From Bradyrhizobium daqingense (GTDB taxonomy: Bacteria > Pseudomonadota > Alphaproteobacteria > Rhizobiales > Xanthobacteraceae): a stretch of DNA of 64,000 nt. The stretch's first letter is position 1; each line of letters starts with the position of its first letter. The notes under the pieces are model-generated. The model made no database searches and was not told where the DNA came from. It saw nothing but the letters and a program-made list of their open reading frames with translations. This document shows, piece by piece, positions 53,611 through 61,599 of this stretch. The DNA lies in NCBI RefSeq assembly GCF_021044685.1, contig NZ_CP088014.1, positions 5,814,001 through 5,878,000 of the forward strand, given 5' to 3'. A program made the position numbers and the translations under genes.

Positions 53611-54015
53611 ATGTCCAGTTCGTTCCCGCCGTCTCGTCACCCCGCGCCGCTGGCGGGTTGCCGCGTCCTCGTAGTCGAGGACGAGTATTTTCTCGCCGAG
53701 GATATCGGCAAGGCGCTGCGAACGCTCGGCGCGGAAATCGCGGGTCCGGTCGGTCATATCGAGGATGCGGTAGAAGTGCTGCACAATGGCGGTATTCTCG
53801 ACGGTGCGGTGCTCGACGTAAATATTCGGGCTGAGCCAATTTTCCCGATCGCTCGCGAGCTTAGGGCGCGCCACGTGCCCTTTGTGTTCACCACTGGCTA
53901 CGACAGGATCAGCATCGAGGCGGAGTTCCGAGACGTGCCGCTGTGGGAGAAGCCGATCGACATCGTGGCAATGGCGCAAAGCCTGGCGAGCCTTGTCGGC
54001 GGCCGACCGGCATGA
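53611..54015 (+). CDS. Single-domain response regulator
   Basis: 134-residue receiver domain with acidic pair E23/D24, phospho-acceptor D69 (V-L-D-V-N), F-T-T-G-Y and the K of W-E-K-P. It has no output domain. It lies divergent from the HWE kinase gene, as such regulators usually do beside HWE kinases. The ATG at 53611 is preferred because the sequence upstream shows no domain. Confidence 0.85.
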   Translation: MSSSFPPSRHPAPLAGCRVLVVEDEYFLAEDIGKALRTLGAEIAGPVGHIEDAVEVLHNGGILDGAVLDVNIRAEPIFPIARELRARHVPFVFTTGYDRISIEAEFRDVPLWEKPIDIVAMAQSLASLVGGRPA

Positions 54016-54068
54016 TGCCCCGCAGCGATTGGGACGGGTAATCTGCGCGGCTTGCAGCTCAACCCCGA

Positions 54069-54149
54069 TCAAAACAGATGCGCGAATGCGAGCCAGGCGG
54101 TTACCGCCAGGCAAAGGATAACCGCGGCGTAAGGTAGCGCGATGCGCAA
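54069..54149 (-). CDS. Possible 26-residue membrane peptide
   Basis: TTG start, 26 codons, TGA at 54069-54071. The peptide is one hydrophobic helix (Y-A-A-V-I-L-C-L-A-V-T-A-W-L-A-F) with a basic residue near its start and ends H-L-F. GGGGAGG lies 8 bases before the TTG. It follows the 54168 ORF with an 18-base gap. Too short for certain calling. Confidence 0.45.
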   Translation of the reverse strand: MRIALPYAAVILCLAVTAWLAFAHLF

Positions 54150-54167
54150 GACGGCAGCCTCCCCGCA

Positions 54168-54278
54168 TCATGTCATCATCATCCAGACGATCGCCACCAT
54201 CATCACGAGAAAACCCGTAATGGCGGTCGCGATAAAGGCCTGTTGGAAGCGATCCATCGCCACCGCAGCCCCTTCCAT
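54168..54278 (-). CDS. Possible 36-residue (or 29-residue) membrane peptide
   Basis: ATG at 54278 or at 54257 in the same frame; TGA at 54168-54170. The peptide is amphipathic at first (M-D-R-F-Q-Q-A-F-I) and then a single membrane helix (G-F-L-V-M-M-V-A-I-V-W) ending M-M-M-T. It sits 18 bases upstream of the second micro-ORF, so the two could be co-expressed. Function unknown. Confidence 0.5.
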   Translation of the reverse strand: MEGAAVAMDRFQQAFIATAITGFLVMMVAIVWMMMT

Positions 54279-54396
54279 CTCAGCCCGTACAATTTGACGG
54301 TTTAGGGGCCGCGGCGCATTAGGCTATGTGAATCGGCGTCAGCCTTCGTCTGTTTGCTGCCGCTGGACTGCTCGCCCGAGCACAAGGAGATCGCCT

Positions 54397-55179
54397 TTAG
54401 GTTCTCGCCGTGCCCGGTTCGGCCTTCTTGCGATGCTGCTTGGCCAGCATCTCGTTCGGCGTGACGTTCGCGACCGTGGTCTGGATCTTGTTCTTCAACC
54501 CGGTGACGATGTCGGCCTCCCCCCGCATCATGGCATCGAAGCCGGCCTTGGCGACGTCATACGCGCCGTCCTTCGGCTCGGTGCCGACCTTGGTGTCCAT
54601 CATGTCGGCGCGGCGGAAGAATTCGGTCTCGGTGGCGCCCGGCATCAGGCAGGTGACGGTGACGCCGCTGTCGCGCAGCTCCTCGCGCAGCGCGAAGGAG
54701 AATGAATCCAGGAACGCTTTGGAAGCGTTGTAGACCGCCTGAAAACTGCCCGGGGTGAAGCCGGCGATCGAGCCCGTGATCAGGATGCGACCCGCATTGC
54801 GGCGGAGCATCTCGTTGCCGGCGCGGTGGATCAGATAAAGCGTGCCGGTGATGTTGGTGTCGACGAGGTGCTTGATGCGCTGGAAATCCTGATCGAGGAA
54901 GGCCTTGCCGAGGCCGATGCCGGCATTGGCGAGCAGCGCGGCGACCGGCCGGTCACCGACCGCAGCACAGAGCTTGTCAACGCCCTCGGTGGTGGCCAGA
55001 TCCGCCTCGACCGGCTCCACACTGACGCCGATCCGGCGCAGATCGACGGCCACTCTCTCGATCTGAGGCTCGTCGGCCGCGATGACGAGATTGAAACCTG
55101 CCTGGGCGCAGCACCTGGCGAGTTCCAGGCCGATACCGGTGGAGGCCCCGGTGACGACGGCGAGTTGATTGGTGGCCAT
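54397..55179 (-). CDS. SDR family oxidoreductase
   Basis: 260 residues of the classical short-chain dehydrogenase type: NAD(P) motif T-G-A-S-T-G-I-G near 10-17, N-A-G near 87, catalytic S-I-A-G region near 138, and Y151-N-A-S-K155. The ATG at 55179 has GAGG upstream. Substrate unknown. A GGAAC-N17-ATT element lies at 55214-55238 on the same strand. Confidence 0.88.
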   Translation of the reverse strand: MATNQLAVVTGASTGIGLELARCCAQAGFNLVIAADEPQIERVAVDLRRIGVSVEPVEADLATTEGVDKLCAAVGDRPVAALLANAGIGLGKAFLDQDFQRIKHLVDTNITGTLYLIHRAGNEMLRRNAGRILITGSIAGFTPGSFQAVYNASKAFLDSFSFALREELRDSGVTVTCLMPGATETEFFRRADMMDTKVGTEPKDGAYDVAKAGFDAMMRGEADIVTGLKNKIQTTVANVTPNEMLAKQHRKKAEPGTART

Positions 55180-55342
55180 GGCTGTATCCTCGCGATTGAG
55201 TTGATGACGCCCCAATCCCTGCCCTGCTCTCTCGTTCCTATCGGCGCCATCCGGTGCAGTGCGAAGAATTTGCGCGCGCCGATAGCAACCATCGTTCATT
55301 CCTCGACTTAGATGCCACGTGGTCGAGCCCGGAGGACGAACG

Positions 55343-56518
55343 ATGAAGGCGCTGGTCTGGCATGGCAAAGAGGACATCAGGTGCGACACGGTCACCGATC
55401 CGGAGATCCAGGACTCGCGCGACGCCATCATCAAGGTCACGAGCTGCGCCATTTGCGGATCCGACCTCCACCTCTTCCACAATTTCATCCCGGGCATGCT
55501 GCCCGGTGACATCATGGGCCACGAGACGATGGGCGAAGTGGTCGAGGTCGGCTCCGGGGTCAATGGCAAGCTGAAGAAGGGCGACCGCATCGTGGTGCCC
55601 TTCACGATCATCTGCGGCGAATGCGACCAGTGCAAGCGTGGCAATTTTTCCGTTTGTGAGACCACCAACCGCAAGCGGCATCTCGCCGACAAGGTGTTTG
55701 GGCACACCACCGCCGGCCTGTTCGGTTATACGCATCTCACCGGCGGCTATCCCGGCGGCCAGGCCGAATATCTGCGCGTGCCCTATGCCGATGCCACGCA
55801 CATCAAGGTCCCCCCTGGCATTCCCGACGAGCAGCTGCTGTTCCTCAGCGACATCTTCCCGACCGGCTGGCAGGCCGCGGTGCAATGCGACATCGAGCCG
55901 ACCGATACAGTCGCGATCTGGGGCTGTGGGCCCGTCGGGCAGATGGCGATCCGCAGCGCCATCCTGCTCGGTGCCAACCAGGTGATCGCGATCGACTGCC
56001 TGCCCGAGCGGCTCAGCATGGCGGAAGCCGGCGGCGCCACCACGATCAATTTTGAGACCGAGAGCGTGCTCGAACGGCTGAAGGAGCTGACCGACGGCAA
56101 GGGACCGGAGAAGTGCATCGATTGCGTCGGCATGGAAGCCCACGTGATGGCGTCGCTGCCCGACACCCTGCTCGACCGCGCCAAGCAGATGGTGATGCTG
56201 GAAAGCGACCGGCCGCATGTGCTGCGTGAGATGATCTATGTCTGCCGGCCCGGCGGCATCATCTCCGTGCCCGGTGTCTATAGCGGCCTCTCCGACATGC
56301 TGCCGATGGGCGCCTTCATGAACAAGGGCCTGACGATGCGCACCGGCCAGACCCACGTCAACCGCTGGACCGACGATTTGCTCCGACGCATCGAGGAAGG
56401 CGAGATCGATCCGTCGTTCGTCATCACCCACACCGTCCCGCTCGAGCAGGGACCTGAGATGTACCAGGTGTTTCGCGACAAGCGCGATTCCTGCGTCAAA
56501 GTCGTGTTGAGGCCCTAA
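55343..56518 (+). CDS. Zinc-dependent alcohol dehydrogenase
   Basis: 391 residues, medium-chain dehydrogenase. Catalytic zinc ligands are C38 and H60-E61; structural zinc ligands are C91, C94, C97 and C105. The Rossmann motif G-C-G-P-V-G is near 204. It resembles glutathione-independent formaldehyde dehydrogenase-like members, but the substrate is not proven. GGAGGACGAACG precedes the ATG. It lies 11 bases before the next gene. Confidence 0.92.
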   Translation: MKALVWHGKEDIRCDTVTDPEIQDSRDAIIKVTSCAICGSDLHLFHNFIPGMLPGDIMGHETMGEVVEVGSGVNGKLKKGDRIVVPFTIICGECDQCKRGNFSVCETTNRKRHLADKVFGHTTAGLFGYTHLTGGYPGGQAEYLRVPYADATHIKVPPGIPDEQLLFLSDIFPTGWQAAVQCDIEPTDTVAIWGCGPVGQMAIRSAILLGANQVIAIDCLPERLSMAEAGGATTINFETESVLERLKELTDGKGPEKCIDCVGMEAHVMASLPDTLLDRAKQMVMLESDRPHVLREMIYVCRPGGIISVPGVYSGLSDMLPMGAFMNKGLTMRTGQTHVNRWTDDLLRRIEEGEIDPSFVITHTVPLEQGPEMYQVFRDKRDSCVKVVLRP

Positions 56519-56529
56519 AGGAGCAAGCC

Positions 56530-57099
56530 ATGTTTCATTTCTCCAACATCGTGCGCACCAAGGGCGATCCGAAGATCGTCGAGGGCGGGCCGAGCCTGAA
56601 GCGGCCGGAAGACCAGCTCGCGCGTGCGCTGGGCTGGTTCAGCATCGGTCTCGGCATGGTCGAGCTGTTCGCGCCGCGACGTGTCACGGAGACGCTGGGC
56701 ATGGAAGGCCGCGAGACGCTGGTCCGCACCTTCGGCGTGCGCGAGATCATGGCCGGGATCATGTCACTCTCGGTCGAGAAGAATGCCGGCCTGTGGGCAC
56801 GCGTCGGCGGCGACGGCCTCGATGCCGCCGCGCTGCTCTCGGGGCTGACGGCCGACAACCCCAAGAAGGGCAATATCGCGCTGGCGCTGCTGATGGTCGG
56901 CGGCATCGCCATGCTCGACTATCGCGCCGCGCAGGACACCAAGCCGCGGCGTCCGCCGCGCGAAGCCCGGCGCAAGCTCTATCCGACCCGCAGCGGCTTC
57001 CCCAAGGGGATCGAGAACGCCAGGACCGCGGCAAGGCAGATCGCAGCGCCTGCGGGGAACAGCGAGGTCAAGCAAAGCGATGAGCGTCGAGTCCCGTGA
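56530..57099 (+). CDS. Membrane protein, possibly DUF4267-like
   Basis: 189 residues. The N-terminal 30 residues are polar. Three hydrophobic segments follow (about 34-50, 88-105 and 112-130), then a long basic tail. The pattern A-L-G-W-F-S-I-G-L-G-M-V-E-L-F-A-P fits small stress-associated membrane proteins of rhizobia. It overlaps the start of the GH13 gene by 20 bases, so translation is coupled. Confidence 0.72.
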   Translation: MFHFSNIVRTKGDPKIVEGGPSLKRPEDQLARALGWFSIGLGMVELFAPRRVTETLGMEGRETLVRTFGVREIMAGIMSLSVEKNAGLWARVGGDGLDAAALLSGLTADNPKKGNIALALLMVGGIAMLDYRAAQDTKPRRPPREARRKLYPTRSGFPKGIENARTAARQIAAPAGNSEVKQSDERRVP

Positions 57100-58684
57100 C
57101 GAAGCTGCGTGGTGGCAATCCGCCGTCATCTACGAAATCGCGCTGATCTCCTTCCAGGACTCCAACGGCGACGGCAAGGGAGACCTCGCCGGGCTGATGT
57201 CGCGCATCGATTACCTGAGATGGCTCGGCATCGACGCGGTGTGGCTGACGCCGGTCTACAAGAGCGCGTTCCGCGATCTCGGCTACGACATCTCCGACTA
57301 TTGCTCCATCGATCCTGCCTTCGGCAACCTCGATGAGTTCGATCGCCTGCTCAAGGCCCTGCATCAAGCAGGCATCCGCCTCATCCTCGACCTCGTTCCC
57401 AATCACACCGCGAACGATCACGCATGGTTCGTCGAGAGCGCGAGCTCGCCCAACAGCGCGAAGGCCGATTGGTACATTTGGGCCGATGCGGCCGAGAACG
57501 GCGGCCCACCCAACAATTGGCTGAGCCGCTTTGGCGGCAGCGCCTGGGAATGGTGCGAGGCGCGGCGGCAATATTATTATCATTCCTTTCTGGTCGAGCA
57601 GCCCGATCTCAACTGGCGCAATCCGGACGTGCGTGCCGCGATCGCCGATGTCATGCGCTTCTGGCTCGACCGCGGCGTCGATGGATTCCGCGTCGATGCC
57701 AGCGCGGTCCTGATCAAGGACGAACTCTTGCGCGACAATCCGCCGAATCCGCAAGCCCAGGGCAAGCCGCCGCCGCAGCGTCACACGCCCGTCTTCACCG
57801 ACGACCGGCCGGAGACGATGCACTGCATCGAATTCATCCGGGAGGTCATCGACAGCTATCCGGACCGGATGCTCTGCGGTGAGGTCCAGGGCAAGACCGA
57901 TCGCATTGGGCACTTCTACAGCAATGACCGGCCGCGCCTGCACCTGCCGCTCAATTTCGCCCTGCTCGACTCGAAATGGGATGCGCTGTCGCTGCAAGCG
58001 ACGATCGATGCGTATTTCAACGCCATCCCCGAACGTGCCTGGCCGGTCTGGGTCATCGGCGGCCACGACAAGCAGCGGATTGCGAGCAAGATCGGCGCGG
58101 CGCAGATGCGCGTGCTGGCGATGCTGCTGATGACGCTGCGCGGAACGCCGTTCTTCTTCATGGGCGACGAGATCGGCCGCAAGCGCGTTCCGATCCCCTC
58201 TGACCGCGTCCGCGATCCCTTCGAGAAGCTCGTGCCGGGCTATGGCCTCTGCCGCGATCCCGAACGCGCACCGATGCGCTGGGACGACAGTCCGAACGGC
58301 GGCTTCACTGGGGCTGACCCATGGCTGCCGCTGGAGCCGCCCGATGGCGCGGCCAACGTCGCCGGCCAGCAGCGCGACGAACGCTCGGTCCTGGCCCTGT
58401 TTCGCGCGCTGATGGCACTGCGCCGTGAGCATGCGTGTTTGTGTGAGGGCGGTTACCAGGCGCTACGATCTCAGCATGACGTTCTCGCCTACAAGCGGAT
58501 AGGCCGCGGCGGCGAGATGCTGATTGCGCTGAACATCGCGTCTGAACCGCGGAAATGGCACTGGCAAGGTCGCGGCCGCCTGCTGATGTCCACACATCTC
58601 GACCGAACGCCAGAGCCGCTGCCTGACGCGACCCTCCTGCTGCGCGGCAACGAAGGCGTGATCATTGTGCTAGAGCCTCGGTAA
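57080..58684 (+). CDS. GH13 alpha-glucosidase / trehalose-synthase-like enzyme
   Basis: 534 residues with an alpha-amylase (beta/alpha)8 barrel. Catalytic residues are D206 (G-F-R-V-D-A), E268 (C-G-E-V) and H329-D330 (G-G-H-D). Its length fits oligo-1,6-glucosidase or alpha-glucosidase rather than full trehalose synthase with a maltokinase part. The substrate is not certain. It overlaps the upstream membrane gene and forms an operon from 55343 onward. Confidence 0.92.
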   Translation: MSVESRDEAAWWQSAVIYEIALISFQDSNGDGKGDLAGLMSRIDYLRWLGIDAVWLTPVYKSAFRDLGYDISDYCSIDPAFGNLDEFDRLLKALHQAGIRLILDLVPNHTANDHAWFVESASSPNSAKADWYIWADAAENGGPPNNWLSRFGGSAWEWCEARRQYYYHSFLVEQPDLNWRNPDVRAAIADVMRFWLDRGVDGFRVDASAVLIKDELLRDNPPNPQAQGKPPPQRHTPVFTDDRPETMHCIEFIREVIDSYPDRMLCGEVQGKTDRIGHFYSNDRPRLHLPLNFALLDSKWDALSLQATIDAYFNAIPERAWPVWVIGGHDKQRIASKIGAAQMRVLAMLLMTLRGTPFFFMGDEIGRKRVPIPSDRVRDPFEKLVPGYGLCRDPERAPMRWDDSPNGGFTGADPWLPLEPPDGAANVAGQQRDERSVLALFRALMALRREHACLCEGGYQALRSQHDVLAYKRIGRGGEMLIALNIASEPRKWHWQGRGRLLMSTHLDRTPEPLPDATLLLRGNEGVIIVLEPR

Positions 58685-58692
58685 TTCCGGAA

Positions 58693-58717
58693 GGAACCAT
58701 CGGCGCGTGACGGAGTC
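58693..58717 (+). promoter_or_regulatory. Possible EcfG-type promoter upstream of csbD
   Basis: GGAAC at 58693 and GTC at 58715 with 17 bases between. The general stress sigma factor EcfG of alphaproteobacteria uses GGAAC-N16/17-GTT. The last base of the -10 does not match, so the call is weak. Confidence 0.3.
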
Positions 58718-58791
58718 TCATCCACCAAACTGCGCCCCGGCGCTCGCCCCTTCCAGGCGTCGGGGCCACAGCGTCGGCATGGAGACTGACC

Positions 58792-58971
58792 ATGAGCAAG
58801 ACGAAGGGATTACGCCAGCGGATCGTCGGCAAGGCGAAGCAGGCCGTCGGCGAGATCATCGGCGACCAGGAGCTCCACGAGGACGGCAAGGCCGAGGCGG
58901 AACGCAGCCGTGAGGAGCAGGACAAACCCAGCGAGCTCAACCCGCTGAAGAAGCTCAATCAGCTCACGTGA
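58792..58971 (+). CDS. CsbD family stress protein
   Basis: 59 residues, highly charged and helical: R-I-V-G-K-A-K-Q-A-V-G-E-I-I-G-D-Q-E-L-H-E-D-G-K-A-E, the usual CsbD pattern. These proteins are induced by general stress in many bacteria; their molecular role is unknown. The TGA overlaps the GTG of the next gene (GTGA), so translation is coupled. Confidence 0.9.
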   Translation: MSKTKGLRQRIVGKAKQAVGEIIGDQELHEDGKAEAERSREEQDKPSELNPLKKLNQLT

Positions 58972-60143
58972 GCGATGGCGCGCACTCCGCGCTTCCCGAT
59001 GCAGGCCCGCGCACCGACAGCGGCGCCCTGCCGCCGGCAAGGTCCCGGCGGCGCTCGCGCTGGATGGCCGCAGCCGCGCTCGGCCTGATCAGCAGCACCT
59101 TCTCCACCATCGTCAGCCAGCTCGTCGCCGCGCGCATCGGCCGCGATGCGGCGGTCGACTGGATGACGGTTGCCGCCATTCCCGCGCGCGATTGGGCCAT
59201 CAGCGCCGAGCCGTCGTGGAGCGCGATGCTGGCCGGCATCACCTTCCACCAATGGGCCGATTTTTCCTGGGCGCTGGTCTTTTTCGGCGTGCTCGGGCGC
59301 TGGACCGCCGATCTGCGGCCGCTGACGATCCTGCTGCTCGCGCTGCCCTGGGCGGTGTTCACCTCGAGCGTGGAATGGTTCGTGCTGGTGCCGCTGTTTC
59401 CCTTCTGGCAACCGCTGTTCACATTGCAGCAGCCCTACTGGATGGGACTGCTCGTGCACGCCTCATCCGCCGTGATGTATCCGCTGTTCACTAGGCTGCG
59501 CTGGAGGCGCGGCGCCGCACCGGCGCGGGACATCCGTTTCACCAATGCGTGGGTCACCGGCGCTCTCGCCGCAATCGCGCTGGCCGGAACGGTCGCACTG
59601 TTCGGCAACCGTGGTTATGAACCGCGATGGCTGGGCCATGACAGGGATGCCGACCAGACCTATATCCGCCATATGACCGCGCATCACGTTCAGGGCATCG
59701 AGCTTGCGCGCATGGGTGCGGAGCGCGCGCAGGATCCGCATCTGGGAAAGCTCGCGATGCTGATGATCGCGAGCCAGACCGGCGAGAACCGGATTTTTGA
59801 GAACTGGTGGCTGAGCTGGTTCGACACCGAGATGCCGGATTGCAGCACTGAAGAACGCGCGGCCATGCCGGGCATGTTGACCCAGGCCGAAATGCGGCAG
59901 CTCAGGACCATCGCACCGGAGCGGTTCGACGCCGCCTTCATCGAGGCGATGACGCGGCATCACAAGGGTGCGGTCAAGATGGCCGACGGCATGTGGCGCA
60001 GCCGCGGCGATCTGCGTCTGCGCGTCATGGCACACGCCATTCGTCATGAGCAGCAGGGCGAGATCGCCTTGATGCAAGGTGTCAGCGGCGTTGCCGCGGT
60101 GCGCGCGGCGTTCCGCAACATGCTCAGCGACAACGTCAACTGA
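58968..60143 (+). CDS. Membrane protein fused to a DUF305 domain
   Basis: 391 residues. Residues about 30-210 hold four or five membrane segments. Residues about 230-385 form a DUF305 ferritin-like bundle with histidine-rich motifs M-T-A-H-H-V-Q-G-I-E-L-A-R-M and M-T-R-H-H-K-G-A-V-K-M-A. DUF305 proteins are often periplasmic and tied to metal or oxidative stress, so the fusion would tether this domain to the membrane. It starts with GTG at 58968, coupled to csbD. Confidence 0.86.
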   Translation: MSDGAHSALPDAGPRTDSGALPPARSRRRSRWMAAAALGLISSTFSTIVSQLVAARIGRDAAVDWMTVAAIPARDWAISAEPSWSAMLAGITFHQWADFSWALVFFGVLGRWTADLRPLTILLLALPWAVFTSSVEWFVLVPLFPFWQPLFTLQQPYWMGLLVHASSAVMYPLFTRLRWRRGAAPARDIRFTNAWVTGALAAIALAGTVALFGNRGYEPRWLGHDRDADQTYIRHMTAHHVQGIELARMGAERAQDPHLGKLAMLMIASQTGENRIFENWWLSWFDTEMPDCSTEERAAMPGMLTQAEMRQLRTIAPERFDAAFIEAMTRHHKGAVKMADGMWRSRGDLRLRVMAHAIRHEQQGEIALMQGVSGVAAVRAAFRNMLSDNVN

Positions 60144-60154
60144 CGGACTGGCGC

Positions 60155-60763
60155 CTATTCGCGCCAGAACTCCTCCAGCTCCTCGGCGGTCACGAGGTCG
60201 ACCTGACCGTGAAAGCGGGTGCGGTACATCGTCATCAGCGCATCGTGCCCGACATCGGACGAGCTGCACAGCGCGTCCTCGACGATCACGATCCTGAAGC
60301 CGAGGTCGACTGCGCTCAGCACCGTCGAGAGTACGCAGACATCGGTCTCTGCGCCTGAGATCACGACGGTGCCGACCTTCTTCTCGATCAGCAGGCTCGC
60401 AAGTGCGGGATTGCTGAACGCAGAATAGGCCGGCTTGTCGATGACGGCCGCCGGAGGAACGAACCTGTTGAGGGCCGGCACCAATTCGAGTGCGGATGGT
60501 GGAAGATGCCTGCGGGTTGCCTGGTGCCAGCGCTGGAAATAACGCTGCCACTGGCCCGGCCGGTCTTCCGGATCCTGCGGCGTGATGAAGCGCGTGAAGA
60601 CCGTTCTGATGGGATGGCGGGACACGATCGTGGCGATGGTCGGCAGCACCCGCTCCATCCATGGCGTCGCCCAGAGTCCGCCGGGAGCAAAAATGTTCTG
60701 CATGTCGATGCAGAGGTGAACCGCATTCCTGATCTCGGCAACATCCGACGCGCTGTCTCTCAT
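60155..60763 (-). CDS. Cysteine hydrolase (isochorismatase-like)
   Basis: 202 residues with the triad D20 (L-C-I-D-M-Q), K110 (D-K-P-A-Y) and C143 (D-V-C-V-L-S). It belongs to the isochorismatase/nicotinamidase superfamily. The substrate is unknown, and the pocket differs from nicotinamidase. The ATG at 60763 has GGAGGACG just before it. A GGAAC-N17-ATT element lies upstream at 60821-60845. Confidence 0.88.
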   Translation of the reverse strand: MRDSASDVAEIRNAVHLCIDMQNIFAPGGLWATPWMERVLPTIATIVSRHPIRTVFTRFITPQDPEDRPGQWQRYFQRWHQATRRHLPPSALELVPALNRFVPPAAVIDKPAYSAFSNPALASLLIEKKVGTVVISGAETDVCVLSTVLSAVDLGFRIVIVEDALCSSSDVGHDALMTMYRTRFHGQVDLVTAEELEEFWRE

Positions 60764-60993
60764 CGTCCTCCACCCGTCCACCGCTTGGACCGCCCGCGGT
60801 CAGCACGGGCCCCCGACTGCAATGCGTCCCGGCGATGGCCGTTCCTCATCAAGCCATCGTCGGACGGGGCGGCGCGCCCCACGAATCGATGGCCATCTCG
60901 CGCCGGAAGAACGTCGCGCGCGGTCAGGACCTGACAAGGCTGGTCCATTCCAGTCGACGTAAAAAACTGAGGGATTTCAATGTCTATAAGGCT

Positions 60994-61078
60994 TGGTGCG
61001 CTCGGAGGGACTCGAACCCCCACGGTGTTACCCACTGCCACCTCAAGGCAGCGCGTCTACCAGTTCCGCCACGAGCGC
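60994..61078 (-). tRNA. tRNA-Leu (anticodon GAG)
   Basis: Acceptor stem GCGCTCG / CGAGCGC, D-arm T-G-G-C-G-G-A-A-C-T-G-G-T-A-G-A-C-G, anticodon stem CTGCC / GGCAG with loop TTGAGGT (anticodon GAG), an extended variable arm typical of class II leucine tRNA, and T-arm GGGGGTTCGAGTCCC. CCA is encoded at 60994-60996. It reads CUC and CUU codons. Confidence 0.95.
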
Positions 61079-61253
61079 TAGGAGATGCCGGCCTGAGGCT
61101 TGAAGGCTGGCCGGATCAGCGGCCGCCGATCTAACAAATCCATCAGGGGGATACAAGCCTGCAAAGACCCCGAATTCCACAAGCTTGGCAGGAAATCTCC
61201 ACCCGCCCGGATCGGCCCTATCGAAAGCCCAGACTTTGCCCGGGGCGGCTAGT

Positions 61254-61592
61254 CTAGCGCGTCCCCGGCGAGCGCGGCAGCATCTGCTTGACCTCGACCG
61301 CGATGCGGTTGCGATCGACCAGCACGACGCCTGAGGCGACCGGCAGATTGTTGGCCAAAACCTTGACCTCATCGGCCTCCGTTGCGTCCAGCTCGATGAT
61401 GGCGCCGCGGGAAAGACGTAATACCTGATGGATCGGCATCGTGGTCGTTCCGAGGACGACCATGAGATCCACGGTGACTTTATCGAGAGTGGGCACTGTC
61501 AGGACCGCCGCAACGAAGGGACTTGAGCCAAGGGACTTAAGAAGGGACTTGGCATTTGCTCCCCTGATGATCACCACGTTATGGTTAGCCAA
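61254..61592 (-). CDS. FliN/FliM C-terminal (SpoA) domain protein
   Basis: 112 residues. The SpoA/FliN surface domain occupies residues 35-105: L-D-K-V-T-V-D-L-M-V-V-L-G and R-L-S-R-G-A-I-I-E-L-D, with L-V-D-R-N-R-I-A-V-E-V. This fits the flagellar motor switch subunit FliN, but it is an isolated gene with no other flagellar gene nearby. It starts with TTG next to the lipB start on the other strand. Confidence 0.87.
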   Translation of the reverse strand: MANHNVVIIRGANAKSLLKSLGSSPFVAAVLTVPTLDKVTVDLMVVLGTTTMPIHQVLRLSRGAIIELDATEADEVKVLANNLPVASGVVLVDRNRIAVEVKQMLPRSPGTR

Positions 61593-61599
61593 TGGTTAA
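61584..61599. promoter_or_regulatory. CtrA-like motif across the fliN/lipB starts
   Basis: GTTAG-CCAATGG-TTAA, which matches the CtrA pattern TTAA-N7-TTAA on one side with one mismatch on the other. It overlaps both start codons, which would need leaderless or short-leader transcripts. Offered as a candidate only. Confidence 0.35.

Larger units (their letters stand above)
54016..54396. other. 381-base spacer between a response regulator and an SDR gene
   Basis: It holds two tiny minus-strand membrane ORFs (54069-54149 and 54168-54278). About 118 bases upstream of them, toward 54396, hold no other feature. Confidence 0.6.
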
